Shown piece after piece: positions 1 to 9,089 of a stretch of 64,000 nt of DNA (positions within the stretch are counted from its first letter, which is position 1; every line of letters starts with the position of its first letter). This DNA is from Coleofasciculus sp. FACHB-T130 (GTDB lineage: Bacteria; Cyanobacteriota; Cyanobacteriia; Cyanobacteriales; FACHB-T130). The stretch spans positions 1 through 64,000 of the forward strand of contig NZ_JACJOG010000022.1 in the NCBI RefSeq assembly GCF_014695375.1. Reading direction: 5' to 3'. The position numbers and the translations under genes are program-made. The notes below the pieces were generated by a model. The model made no database searches and had not been told where the DNA came from. It worked only from the letters and a program-made list of their open reading frames with translations.

Positions 1-70
1 CGCTTTTATAGGCTTTTCTAGTCATAGCCGCAGTTTTAGGCAACATCCACTTATGGTATTGGCGGCATTG

Positions 71-322
71 CTATCCACTCCCTGTCTTCAGATTTACTTT
101 ATAAATCAGCTCTAAGTCCAACTTCAGAGCGTTGCTAATCTTGTAGTTCAAGCCGACACCAGCACCCAAAGATCCAATCCGATAAATGGGGTTGCGTTCG
201 GCAAAGCGGGATAGGGCATTATTGCCACCGCCATTGCCTTCAAAATACGGGTTAACTGTGTCAGCGTAATAGTGATGCAGTCCATTAGCAGCAGTGAGGG
301 TAACAGTTATATCACTTCTCAA
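71..322 (-). pseudogene. remnant of a cyanobacterial iron-uptake-type porin
   Basis: An 83-codon open frame that opens with TTG, has no ATG and has no clear ribosome binding site. Its middle (TVNPYFEGNGGGNNALSRF, then RNPIYRIG and GVGLNYKISNALKLDLEL) resembles the beta-barrel part of the large cyanobacterial porins of the SomB/iron uptake porin family, which are normally about 500 residues or longer. The resemblance fades after LDLE, and nothing porin-like is seen upstream. I read it as a short surviving piece of a porin gene. The family assignment is from memory of the motif, so confidence is moderate. A separate short protein is possible but less likely. Confidence 0.45.
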
Positions 323-337
323 TGAGAGGGAAATACA

Positions 338-379
338 GCGATAGGGGTCTACAGGTAGCTAGCTGTAGACCCTTATCGC
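338..379. repeat. 17-bp inverted repeat, dispersed-hairpin type
   Basis: GCGATAGGGGTCTACAG at 338-354 faces CTGTAGACCCTTATCGC at 363-379 with one mismatch, around an 8-base loop that is itself palindromic. It lies downstream of phoU on the minus strand and could act as its terminator. There is no long T-run, so it may instead be a member of a dispersed palindromic repeat family. Confidence 0.6.
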
Positions 380-468
380 GAACTGTATAGAACGCAAGTA
401 AAAATGCTATATGAGTGCAAGCTTACTCTTAAATCAGTATGGGCACTGCCGTGCCGTGACTGTAGCCT

Positions 469-1134
469 TTAAGACCTGGTTCCCGTGACAATGTAGGCAA
501 CTCGTTGACCAATATTGGTGGCGTGGTCTGCCATTCGTTCCAAATGCCGAATGATCAACCCCATCAACAGAATCGGTTCAACCACCCCTTTGATATCCCG
601 CTGAAAGGCTAAGGTTTGATAAACCGTTTCGTAAGCGCTATCCACGGCATCGTCTTGCTGCTTGACAGCTTTCCCGGCGGCTGCGTCCAAATCTGCCAGC
701 GCGACTAAACTCGACGCCAGCATGGCTTGAGCATGATGGGACATTACCTCAATCTGCGGTAGGCAAGAATGAGGCGGGTAAGGAAAGAGTTTAATCGCAA
801 TTTCTGCTAGGTCTTTGGCGTAATCACCAATGCGTTCTAAGTCTCGCACCAGCTGCATACAAGCACTGAGTAAACGCAAATCCTGTGCAACCGGAGCTTC
901 CAGGGTCATTAAAGTTGCACAATCTAGCTCGATTTGGCGATAAAATCGGTCAATTTGTTTATCCAATAAGGGAATTTCCCTAGCGGCTGCCAGGTTACGG
1001 GAAAACAAGGCTTGATGCGAGAGGCGAAAGGAGTTTTCTACTAAGGCTCCCATTCGCAAAACATCCCTTAATAAGCCCCTAGTTCTGCGATCGAAGTGTA
1101 TCCGTTCCGTATGCACGTGTTTAGAGGAAAGCAT
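469..1134 (-). CDS. phoU: phosphate signalling protein PhoU (SphU type)
   Basis: 221 residues, the usual PhoU length. PhoU is a cytoplasmic all-helical protein made of two similar three-helix bundles. It restrains the phosphate sensor kinase and the Pst transporter when phosphate is plentiful. Both signature metal-binding ExxRxxD-type motifs are visible: DLERIGDYAKDLAE near residue 98 and HLERMADHATNIGQR near residue 197. It follows the response regulator and histidine kinase genes on the same strand, the same set of functions as SphR/SphS/SphU in Synechocystis, so I infer it damps that kinase. A 340-bp gap separates it from the kinase gene, so it may have its own promoter. Confidence 0.93.
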   Translation of the reverse strand: MLSSKHVHTERIHFDRRTRGLLRDVLRMGALVENSFRLSHQALFSRNLAAAREIPLLDKQIDRFYRQIELDCATLMTLEAPVAQDLRLLSACMQLVRDLERIGDYAKDLAEIAIKLFPYPPHSCLPQIEVMSHHAQAMLASSLVALADLDAAAGKAVKQQDDAVDSAYETVYQTLAFQRDIKGVVEPILLMGLIIRHLERMADHATNIGQRVAYIVTGTRS

Positions 1135-1474
1135 TCACCTCTGCTGGTAGAAAAACAAAACGACTGTACTCTCTAAGATGGCTTAAATTTGTTGATTTGG
1201 CTGTATGCATATAGACTAAATGAAAACCTATCGTAGGATAGATGTAATCTCTAGGGGCTGATTTTGGAAGGTACAGTTAATAACTTAACGATCCAAGTTC
1301 AGTCGCTGAAACCCTTGAAAAATCATTTAGTCGAATCATACTTTGGTCATCTTAGTGTTTCAGAACCCTTTTAAATTGTGGGTTCTGTCTGACTAGCATG
1401 ATTGGTTAATACTAATTTTCCTAAATGGTGCAAAAAACTCAAAGTGAATATCGAAACTGCAACGATGGCTAACC
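1135..1474. other. intergenic gap between sensor kinase and phoU
   Basis: 340 bp, AT-rich. I looked for tandem PyTTAAPyPy repeats of a cyanobacterial Pho box and saw only scattered TTAA words, not a convincing direct-repeat array. No small gene or hairpin stands out. Confidence 0.4.
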
Positions 1475-2791
1475 TTAAATTTCAAGCGGGGATTGAAAGG
1501 AAGGTAATTCAATTTGCAGCCATGCGCCGCCGGTTTCTGGATGATTCTTCGCTTTGACGGAGCCGCCATGAGCGATGACAATTTGCCGCACAATCGCTAA
1601 GCCTAAACCGCTGCCAGTCGTTACTACAACTGACAATTCTTCAGAAGTTCCAGAGGAGTTGTGCTGACGCCGCCTGGAGGGATCTCCTCGGTAGAGCCGC
1701 TCAAAAACATGGGGTAAATCGAACTCAGGGAACCCAATCCCTGAATCAATAATATTGATCTGAACCAAGTTAGGGATATCCTTATTCGGAATAAGATTTA
1801 CTTCAACACGGATAGCCCCTTCAAGGGGACTGTATTTAATGCTGTTGTCGAGTAAGTTGAGAAATACTTGGGTGAGACGAGATGCGTCGGCTTTGATGAG
1901 TAAGGTGTCGGAACCAGAATAGCTGAAGCTGAGTTGCTTTTGTCGTGCTAAAGGCTCTATTGTTTCCCAGGCAGAGTGAATTAAGCTTCGCAGTTCTACT
2001 AATTTTAGGGTGAGGTGTTTGCTGGGATCTTGCTCTAAGTGGCTTAGTTCTAGCCAGTCTTGAACTAGGTTCATTAGTCTGTTGACTTCTGGCAGGAGGC
2101 GGTCAATTAATGAGCGCTCTTTTGTAGACTGCAAGCGTTTTTGCAAGGTTTCCGTTACCAAACGGATGGAGGTGAGGGGGGTTCTGAGTTCGTGGGCTAA
2201 ATCAGAAACCCAGCGATCGCGCGATTGGGAAAGTTCGATTAAAGGTTGGCGATTTTCTAGAAATACACCCACTTGTCCGTAGGCTAAGGGCAAGCTAGAT
2301 GCGCGTAAAGTAAGCGATCGCATCTCCCCAATTACCGCTGCATCCGAACAATCTGGGTGAAATACCCACTCTTGTTCACAAGGCTTTTGCTGGTGTCGAG
2401 TTTGCTCAATTAGCTGATCGAGTTCATAGGATCGCACTAACTCCAGCAGCAAACGCACCTGTCCCGGTTCCCATCGATGAAGCTCTAATAAAATGCGGGC
2501 TTGCTCGTTGCACCAAATCAACTGGTTTTCTTCATCCACCTCTAGATAGCCGATGGGTGCCACTTGCAGAATCTCTTGATTCATTTGCAACTGCGTCTTT
2601 AGCTGAAGAGACTGCTGATTTGCCAAAGCAATTCCACTGCGTAGCTGCGAAACCAGCGGTAAAGATACCCCAATTACACTTGAAGGTAGCAACCCAAGAA
2701 TTTGCTCTAACTGGCGGTAAAGCTTGTTCCGCCGCCAGATCCAAAACCCAATTCCTAAAGTTAGCCCCACAAAAAATGCGATGAGGGTCAT
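1475..2791 (-). CDS. sphS: phosphate sensor histidine kinase (SphS/PhoR-like)
   Basis: 438 residues. The N-terminus has one hydrophobic segment (about residues 2-20, with FFVGLTLGIGFWIW) followed by basic residues, so it is membrane anchored. A PAS-like region covers about 70-190. The HisKA phosphoacceptor is His200 in SDLAHELRTPLTS. The ATP-binding domain shows the N box (QVFLNLLDNSIKYSP), G1 (DSGIGF) and G2 (GSGLGLAIV). It lies 198 bp downstream of a PhoB/SphR-type regulator and upstream of phoU, which is the basis for assigning it to phosphate sensing. Predicted role: autophosphorylates under phosphate starvation and passes phosphate to the neighbouring regulator. The family is certain; the ligand is inferred from context. 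Confidence 0.85.
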   Translation of the reverse strand: MTLIAFFVGLTLGIGFWIWRRNKLYRQLEQILGLLPSSVIGVSLPLVSQLRSGIALANQQSLQLKTQLQMNQEILQVAPIGYLEVDEENQLIWCNEQARILLELHRWEPGQVRLLLELVRSYELDQLIEQTRHQQKPCEQEWVFHPDCSDAAVIGEMRSLTLRASSLPLAYGQVGVFLENRQPLIELSQSRDRWVSDLAHELRTPLTSIRLVTETLQKRLQSTKERSLIDRLLPEVNRLMNLVQDWLELSHLEQDPSKHLTLKLVELRSLIHSAWETIEPLARQKQLSFSYSGSDTLLIKADASRLTQVFLNLLDNSIKYSPLEGAIRVEVNLIPNKDIPNLVQINIIDSGIGFPEFDLPHVFERLYRGDPSRRRQHNSSGTSEELSVVVTTGSGLGLAIVRQIVIAHGGSVKAKNHPETGGAWLQIELPSFQSPLEI

Positions 2792-2989
2792 TTAAGCTAT
2801 CAGTTGAAAATACAAAGTTAGTAGAGGTGGGTGTCAATAAACGTAAGGTGATGGGAATGGTTGGGGGGAGTGATTCATAAAAACAGCACCTCTCAACCAT
2901 CGACCGCTACCAGCCATGTTTAGTTGTGCCCCTCTACTGATGAAGAAGGAAGGTTGAAAATTCATACTTCCTTCTTCATATTGCATCTT

Positions 2990-3781
2990 TTAGCCGAACC
3001 GATAACCAAACCCACGTACCGTAATTACGTATTCTGGTTGGCTAGGGTCGCGTTCTAATTTTTCTCGCAACCAGCGAATGTGAACGTCTACTGTTTTACT
3101 GTCCCCCACAAAATCTGGACCCCACACCTGATCGATCAACTGCTCCCGCGACCAAACTCGACGCGGATAACTCATAAATAAGTCCAGCAAGCGGAATTCT
3201 TTGGGTGATAGGTTAACTTGCTCGCCCCGAACAATCACGCGACACTCTTGGGGATAAAGCGTCACATCCTTGAATTGCAGCACTGGCGCTTGGGGCAATC
3301 CGCCAAGTCGTTGGCGTCGCAATAAGGCACGACAACGGGCAATTAACTCCCGCATACTAAATGGCTTGGTTAAATAGTCATCCGCTCCCACTTCTAGACC
3401 TAAAACTCGGTCAGTTTCAGTTGCTTTAGCACTGAGAATCAAAATCGGGACTGGATTTCCTTGATACCGTAACAAGCGACAAAGATCCAAGCCATTGACC
3501 TGAGGAAGCATTAAATCGAGAATAATCAGGTCAAAGGGGAAATCTACCGTAGCAGGGGTCTCACCCTGAAGAAATGTCAAAGCGGTACGCCCATCGGCGG
3601 CTGTTACCACCTCGAAACCTTCCTCTTCTAGAGCCAAAACTATCATTTCCCGGATGAGATCCTCATCTTCAACAATTAAGATCTGGCTCGTTCGCCCTAA
3701 TTCTGGACTAGATGGGTTCTTCGGGAGGTCGAGGGAAAGCATAATTGGGGAACTTGAGAGTGTAATTCCATCCTCATTCAT
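2990..3781 (-). CDS. sphR: OmpR/PhoB-family response regulator (SphR-like)
   Basis: An N-terminal receiver domain (ILIVEDEDLIREMI with the acidic pocket, phosphoacceptor Asp in LIILDLMLPQVNG, conserved Lys in DDYLTKPFS) is followed by a winged-helix DNA-binding domain ending VDVHIRWLREKLERDP and VRGFGYRFG. The open frame extends to 3832, but that first codon is TTG and lacks a ribosome site. ATG at 3781 (MNEDG) or at 3742 (MLSLD) is more likely; I give the former. With the kinase and PhoU genes downstream, it is predicted to activate phosphate-starvation genes. It is divergent from the creatininase gene, with about 130 bp between the two starts. Confidence 0.87.
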   Translation of the reverse strand: MNEDGITLSSSPIMLSLDLPKNPSSPELGRTSQILIVEDEDLIREMIVLALEEEGFEVVTAADGRTALTFLQGETPATVDFPFDLIILDLMLPQVNGLDLCRLLRYQGNPVPILILSAKATETDRVLGLEVGADDYLTKPFSMRELIARCRALLRRQRLGGLPQAPVLQFKDVTLYPQECRVIVRGEQVNLSPKEFRLLDLFMSYPRRVWSREQLIDQVWGPDFVGDSKTVDVHIRWLREKLERDPSQPEYVITVRGFGYRFG

Positions 3782-3912
3782 ACAACAAAATTGCTGCCTC
3801 AGAGATTCCTTTTCGAGTACATGACCCCTCAACCCAGCTAGGATGGAGTCGGTGCGCTGTTTCGCCCAAATTTATCTTTAGCGATCGCCCAACATTTCTG
3901 ATTATTCTGATT

Positions 3913-4659
3913 ATGCTGCTGCACTTAAGTACCTGGCCTGAAGTAGAAGTCTATCTCAACCGTTCTCAGGGGATAATTTTCCCGATTGGTTCGACAGAGC
4001 AACACGGGCCAACTGGGTTGATTGGGACAGATGCAATTTGTGCAGAAGCGATCGCGCGCGGGGTCGGCGAAGCGATTGACGCAATGGTAGCCCCTACTAT
4101 CAATGTTGGCATGGCGCTGCACCATACGGCTTTTCCTGGCACAATTAGCCTGCGCCCCAGCACCATGATTCAGCTAATTCGAGACTATATCCTCTGTTTA
4201 GCTAAGGCTGGATTTACCAAATTTTTCTTTATTAATGGTCACGGCGGTAATATTGCGACGCTAAAGGCGGCTTTCTCGGAAACTTACGCTCATTTAGCTG
4301 ATTTAAATATTCCTAATGCCCAGTTAGTGCAGTGTCAAGTCGGCAACTGGTTCATGTGCAGTTCTGTCTACAAGCTGGCAAAAGAGCTATATAAAGACCA
4401 AGAAGGTTCTCATGCCACCCCTAGTGAAGTTGCCCTCACTCAGTACGTCTATCCAGAAGCCATTAAACAAGCGCCCCTCTCAGATCAAGTCGCTTCTGGA
4501 CACCCAATTTATGGTGCTACTGATTTCCGTAACCGTTATCCCGATGGGCGTATGGGTTCTAATCCCGCTTTGGCAACACCCGAACACGGCAAGCAATTTT
4601 ATGAATTAGCCGTAAAAGAACTCAGCAATGGATATCTGGAATTTTTGAATGCAAACTGA
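3913..4659 (+). CDS. creatininase-family amidohydrolase
   Basis: 248 residues, matching the creatinine amidohydrolase (creatininase) family of metal-dependent C-N hydrolases. Metal-binding motifs are visible: Glu and His in PIGSTEQHG near residue 28, Asp in GTDA near residue 38, His in INGHGGN near residue 109, and EGSHATPSEVALT near residue 163. Family members cleave creatinine or cyclic amides, and some act in flavin or mycofactocin pathways. The substrate cannot be told from sequence. The gene stands alone between the divergent regulator gene and a terminator-like hairpin. Cyanobacteria commonly carry one such protein of unknown role. Confidence 0.85.
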   Translation: MLLHLSTWPEVEVYLNRSQGIIFPIGSTEQHGPTGLIGTDAICAEAIARGVGEAIDAMVAPTINVGMALHHTAFPGTISLRPSTMIQLIRDYILCLAKAGFTKFFFINGHGGNIATLKAAFSETYAHLADLNIPNAQLVQCQVGNWFMCSSVYKLAKELYKDQEGSHATPSEVALTQYVYPEAIKQAPLSDQVASGHPIYGATDFRNRYPDGRMGSNPALATPEHGKQFYELAVKELSNGYLEFLNAN

Positions 4660-4677
4660 GCGCTTCTTTTCTTTATT

Positions 4678-4732
4678 TAGGTCTTTATTTAGGCAAATTG
4701 AGTAAAATCTGCTCAATTTCCTACTAGACCTA
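4678..4732. terminator. two-tier hairpin after the creatininase gene
   Basis: Outer arms TAGGTCT (4678-4684) and AGACCTA (4726-4732) enclose inner arms AAATTGAG (4695-4702) and CTCAATTT (4712-4719). It lies between convergent genes and could end transcription from both sides. Confidence 0.5.
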
Positions 4733-4754
4733 TAAAATCGTTCTCGTTTTACGC

Positions 4755-5003
4755 TTAGCGGGCACTAAGAGTACACAATCCTGCCCACAAGACGATAAAT
4801 GCCAGTATAGCTTTTCCAATATCCAGACCCGCTCCCAGCAATATTCCAAAAACACACCCTACAAACCCTAAAAGCAGGAACGCGCAAAAGAGCAAGCGGC
4901 GGTTGCGTCGGCTGATTTGCATGGGGTTTCCCAAAATCCATCCACTGTGCGTATCAAAATTTGTACGTGTGCTTAAAGGTGAGCTTTCGGAAGAGTTGTA
5001 CAT
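4755..5003 (-). CDS. small two-helix membrane protein, uncharacterised
   Basis: 82 residues. A polar N-terminus is followed by a basic stretch (RRNRRLL) and two hydrophobic segments, about residues 38-58 (FCAFLLLGFVGCVFGILLGAG) and 62-79. A second possible start is Met28. I do not recognise the family. The arrangement of basic residues before the first helix predicts a cytoplasmic N-terminus and a helical hairpin. It is isolated, with a hairpin on its downstream side and about 460 bp of apparently empty sequence upstream. Confidence 0.5.
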   Translation of the reverse strand: MYNSSESSPLSTRTNFDTHSGWILGNPMQISRRNRRLLFCAFLLLGFVGCVFGILLGAGLDIGKAILAFIVLWAGLCTLSAR

Positions 5004-5467
5004 AATATTTATAAAATACAGGCGTCTACTTAAAAATACTTACATAGCTTGCTATGAATTCCCAGTAGGTTCACGGAATCTTTATCAAAAAAATATCTTG
5101 ATTTACCTACAAATAGAGTAGGTAAAACTATAAAGCTGCTATTTCCTTGGCTTTAAGGAGTTTTACTGAATATTAATACTTAACTAAATTATGAAGATTA
5201 GATAAAGCTTCCGTATTCTTCGATTTGTTTTTGTGGTTAGCAGAATATCAAACTTGGGCAGGATGTAAATGAGGACAGGTGTTTATTTAGTTACAGTTGT
5301 ATAAAAATAGACAAGAAACAATTTGGGGCGATGCGATCGCATCCTCATCAGACAGAATCAGACAGAGTGCAAGCGATCGCGCTCAAGAATTTGTCTTTGT
5401 TTGCACTTGCCCGGTCATTTCAAAAATTGTTGCCTAGTATCTTCTATTTACAAAGCCCAAAAGCCAC
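5004..5467. other. intergenic gap
   Basis: 464 bp upstream of the small membrane protein gene and downstream of the MFS gene. It contains two HIP1 octamers (near 5335 and 5375) and otherwise AT-rich sequence. No credible gene or RNA is seen. Confidence 0.4.
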
Positions 5468-6805
5468 TCAGGACGTTTTGGCTAATACAACAGGCTGTAG
5501 TTGCCAAAGCAACCATGCAGTGAATGCTGTCAATAGTGCGCCTATCCCAAAACAAACGCTATACCCAAAGGTAGCAGCAAGGTATCCGCTTCCCAAGCTA
5601 CCCAGTGCGCCTGATGCCCCAATTATTGCGTTGTAAAACCCAATTGCCGAACCTTCCTTGTCTTTGCCAGCCAGTATACCCACTGCCGTGCTACTAGATA
5701 CAGCGATCGCTGCCCAAGTAATACCGCTTAATATCTGGGCTAATCCAACGAACGCCAGACTGCTCGGTTGAGGCGGAATTAAAGCCAACAAGACAAAAAT
5801 TCCAAAAACGCCACCCCTGAGAGCGGTAGCCTGCGCTTGGAGTTTGATACCAGGTCGCTGATGCACCCAATGACCGACAGGAACGTACAACCAAGACTCT
5901 ATTGTTGACTTAACTAAGGCAATTAAGAATACCTGAGTATTCGTAGCTTTTAATGTGTTGGTGAGAAAAACCGGGAAGGGCACAATAACCAGGTTGATGG
6001 CAACGAAAAATAGTAAAGAACATAGATAATAACGCCCTAAAGGGCTTCCTAGTGGCTGAACCGCTTGGCTCAGAGTGCTTGGGCGCAGTACAAAGTACAG
6101 GGCGCGAGATGGGTAAAAAACTGCTCGCCTTTCAATCACTCCTACAGTCAATTGTCCTAGCAGTTTCGGATTAAATTTTCGGCGTTTGCGAACAAATTTC
6201 GGTTCTTTTACCCAAAGAAAGCACAGAAGTAAACTCAGCGACGAAACAACACCTGCAAATAATAATAATCCGCGCATTGCTGCAACATTACTCACGAATT
6301 TGGAAGCAAAGTTGAGCCAGGTCATCCCGAATAGAACACTAGCGACAAAACTCCATCCTGTTACCTGATAAAATTTACCGAAAAACTTAGGCCACTCCTG
6401 TTCGGGAAAACTATCCAGTACCAATGCTGAACCTACTGGGGTAATCGTTGCCATGAAAAAGCCCCCCACACTGCCAAGAATTAATACTTGTGAGAGGTTA
6501 TCGCTAAAGCTGAGCATTGATGTGCAGAGAGTGAATCCCAGAAATCCCAATATCAAGAAGGGAGTACGATAGCCCATCTTATCTGATAGGTTGCCCCATA
6601 AAATGAAGGCAAACATACCTACTAGGGCGATCAGTGAGTTTACTTTAGCGACATCAGCGACGGTTCCCCCTACTACCTGAATGATAAATAGGGGCATTAG
6701 TATAATTAGTAGACCTTCGCCTATTTTATAAGGAACAAAAGCGAAAAACCATAATGGAACTGAGCTTTCAAGCTTCCACGCGTTTTTCTTGGTAGTAATA
6801 TTCAT
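5468..6805 (-). CDS. major facilitator superfamily transporter
   Basis: 445 residues with about twelve hydrophobic segments. The MFS signature between helices 2 and 3 is visible as GNLSDKMGYRTPFL, near residue 71. The central cytoplasmic loop is long and basic (VRKRRKFNPKLLGQ, then a segment with SRALYFVLRPS). The predicted role is secondary transport across the inner membrane. The substrate is unknown, and no neighbour gives a hint. It begins with ATG at 6805 and is monocistronic, with 560 bp of non-coding sequence upstream. Confidence 0.8.
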   Translation of the reverse strand: MNITTKKNAWKLESSVPLWFFAFVPYKIGEGLLIILMPLFIIQVVGGTVADVAKVNSLIALVGMFAFILWGNLSDKMGYRTPFLILGFLGFTLCTSMLSFSDNLSQVLILGSVGGFFMATITPVGSALVLDSFPEQEWPKFFGKFYQVTGWSFVASVLFGMTWLNFASKFVSNVAAMRGLLLFAGVVSSLSLLLCFLWVKEPKFVRKRRKFNPKLLGQLTVGVIERRAVFYPSRALYFVLRPSTLSQAVQPLGSPLGRYYLCSLLFFVAINLVIVPFPVFLTNTLKATNTQVFLIALVKSTIESWLYVPVGHWVHQRPGIKLQAQATALRGGVFGIFVLLALIPPQPSSLAFVGLAQILSGITWAAIAVSSSTAVGILAGKDKEGSAIGFYNAIIGASGALGSLGSGYLAATFGYSVCFGIGALLTAFTAWLLWQLQPVVLAKTS

Positions 6806-7365
6806 TGCTAAATTAAACTTAATCTGGGTGCTGGATTGGCTGTAACTCTCTGTTAAGGTTTACCAGAGTTCTTCATCAGTAACAGGATCGATTATCTGCA
6901 CCCAGACGGTTAATTATTATTAACCCTTTTCTCAATTCAGCCTATTTTTTTTTATTTGTGCATCAGTAATATTACGGATAAAATTGCGATGAATATTAAC
7001 AAATAAAACTATTTGGTTTTATAAAAAGTTTATTTTATTAAGGGATTGAAAGTTAAATTTCTATAATTTGGGATTTAAATAAATTCATTTTTTGAGGCAA
7101 TATACAGCAAGCCTAAATGATGCGGGAAAGCGAGATCCCTGACTTCCTAGAGAAGTCGGGGATCTGAAGAGCTGGCTCACAACTTAAATAGAATTGCTAT
7201 ATTCGCTTTCTCCTTGGTTCCGCTTAATAACGGTTTTTGAGAAAGCGTATATTACAAAAATTGGTGAAATGGATAGATTCCAAAATGATACAAGATGCCT
7301 AGAAAACGCAATAAAGGCGATCGCGCATCATTCCCCAAGCGCTACCACTTGCACCTTAATGCCGT
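6806..7365. other. intergenic gap upstream of MFS gene and downstream of radA
   Basis: 560 bp, very AT-rich in 6900-7090. It contains one dispersed-type hairpin (7133-7165, listed separately). The rest shows no open frame with protein-like composition. Confidence 0.4.
7133..7165. repeat. dispersed hairpin, AGATCCC...GGGATCT family
   Basis: Arms AGATCCCTGACTTC (7133-7146) and GAAGTCGGGGATCT (7152-7165) pair with one mismatch around a 5-base loop. Hairpins of this exact style are among the commonest intergenic palindromes in filamentous cyanobacteria (from general knowledge). It lies downstream of radA on the minus strand. Confidence 0.7.
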
Positions 7366-8913
7366 CTATTCATCATCATCATCTAGCATTTCTTCATCAT
7401 CATGATGATGAGAGGCTGGGATAGCAGCAATGATGGCATCGATAACTTTGGCGACGGGTACAATTTCTAATCCCAATTCTGGGAAAGTTTGCCCTTTGGG
7501 GACAATTGCTCGCTTAAAGCCTAGTTTGGCGGCTTCTTTCAGGCGCAGTTCCATTTGGGAGACAGCGCGGACTTGTCCGCCTAAGCCAACTTCGCCAATT
7601 AAGACAGTGCGGGGATCGACGACGCGATCGCGAAAAGAAGCCACAACTGCGATCGCCATTCCCAAATCAACAGCGGGTTCTTCTACACTCAAACCGCCCG
7701 CTGAAGCCACATAAGAATCTAATTTAGATAAAGGGATGCCGACTCGTTTTTCTAATACTGCCAAAATTTGTAGCAGTCGGTTGTAATCAACACCCGTCGT
7801 TGAGCGGCGGGGGGAACTATAACTGGTTGGACTCACTAAGGCTTGCAGTTCCACGACAATCGGGCGAGTGCCTTCGCAGGCGACGACAAGGGCGGTACCC
7901 GGAACCACTTCGTCCCGATTGCCCAAAAATAACTCCGAGGGATTAGAAACTTCTCGGAGTCCTCGATCTGCCATTTCAAAAACGCCAATTTCGTGAGTTG
8001 CGCCGAAGCGGTTTTTAACAGAACGCAGAAGCCGATGAGAAGCAAAGCGATCGCCTTCAAAATACAATACGGTATCTACTAGGTGTTCTAGGACTTTTGG
8101 CCCAGCGATCGCGCCCTCCTTAGTAACGTGTCCCACAATCAGCAGGGTGATACTCTCTCTTTTTGCCACCTTCATCAATGCAGCAGTACATTCCCGCACC
8201 TGCGCCACCGATCCCGCTGCCGACGTTAGAGACGGTAAGTAAATCGTCTGCACGCTATCAATTACTGCCACATTCGGTTTCAGAGATTCCAACTCCCTGA
8301 TAATCTCTTCTAAATCGGTTTCCGCCAGCACATACAGATCCGCACCCGCTGAGATAGATGTCACCGGAGTCTCTACAGATGTCTCTACAGATGCCTCTAT
8401 TTCTGGCTGGAGAGACACGCGATCGCCGTTTTTTTCCCGATCCGGATTCAGGTTGCTAACACCCAAACGCGAAGCTCGCAGTTTCACTTGTTGTCCCGAT
8501 TCTTCCCCACAGACATAGAGAATGCGATACATCTGCGACATCTGATTCGCCGTTTGCAGCAGCAGCGTTGACTTACCAATGCCCGGATCGCCACCAATTA
8601 ACACCAAAGAGCCAGGAACAACCCCCCCGCCCAGTACGCGATCAAATTCTCCATAACCAGAAGTCCAGCGCTCCTGATACTTGTCGGTAATTTGCGCGAA
8701 TGTCAGCGATGCTCTCGCCTGGGGCGCTTTGGCAGCTAATTTTCCATTGCGCTGTGAGCTTTGCAAACCCCGGCTGGGAAGGGAAGAATTAAGCTGGGAC
8801 ACAAACTGCTCTTCCAGGGAGTTGTAGGTGCCGCAGGTGGGACACTTGCCAAACCATTGTGAAGATTCTGACCCACATTCGTTACAAACATAGTTAGTTC
8901 GCGGCTTTGCCAT
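7366..8913 (-). CDS. radA: DNA repair protein RadA
   Basis: 515 residues, longer than the roughly 450 usual in other bacteria. In order: an N-terminal zinc finger (CNECGSESSQWFGKCPTCG, residues 10-28), a RecA-like ATPase with Walker A GGDPGIGKST, the RadA motif KNRFG, and a C-terminal Lon-protease-like domain (near residue 400 on, with SAGGLSVEEPAVDLG). RadA drives branch migration and processing of recombination intermediates. Two oddities: a low-complexity insertion near residues 170-190 (SVETSVETPV) encoded by 12-base repeats, and an acidic, histidine-rich tail (ASHHHDDEEMLDDDDE). Neither touches a catalytic motif. It is divergent from rpaB. Confidence 0.95.
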   Translation of the reverse strand: MAKPRTNYVCNECGSESSQWFGKCPTCGTYNSLEEQFVSQLNSSLPSRGLQSSQRNGKLAAKAPQARASLTFAQITDKYQERWTSGYGEFDRVLGGGVVPGSLVLIGGDPGIGKSTLLLQTANQMSQMYRILYVCGEESGQQVKLRASRLGVSNLNPDREKNGDRVSLQPEIEASVETSVETPVTSISAGADLYVLAETDLEEIIRELESLKPNVAVIDSVQTIYLPSLTSAAGSVAQVRECTAALMKVAKRESITLLIVGHVTKEGAIAGPKVLEHLVDTVLYFEGDRFASHRLLRSVKNRFGATHEIGVFEMADRGLREVSNPSELFLGNRDEVVPGTALVVACEGTRPIVVELQALVSPTSYSSPRRSTTGVDYNRLLQILAVLEKRVGIPLSKLDSYVASAGGLSVEEPAVDLGMAIAVVASFRDRVVDPRTVLIGEVGLGGQVRAVSQMELRLKEAAKLGFKRAIVPKGQTFPELGLEIVPVAKVIDAIIAAIPASHHHDDEEMLDDDDE

Positions 8914-9089
8914 GCACCATTCTCGATTTGTTAAAGAATCTTAATAAATCGCAAGGAATAAGAGAATATAAAAATCCAGCAACTGTGAGGATTTCAGGCT
9001 TTCCAAACCGACTAAACAGAATGATATCTTAATGTAATGGTATCTAAAATTAACGATTAGAAATCGGAACTTAAGGAGCGTTGACGAGC

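Noticed and set aside
1135-1474. Pho box upstream of phoU
   Set aside because: Only single TTAA words; the tandem spacing expected for SphR sites is not seen.
3832-3832. Upstream TTG start for the SphR-like regulator
   Set aside because: No ribosome site and the extra residues do not resemble the family's N-terminus; ATG 3781 or 3742 is better.
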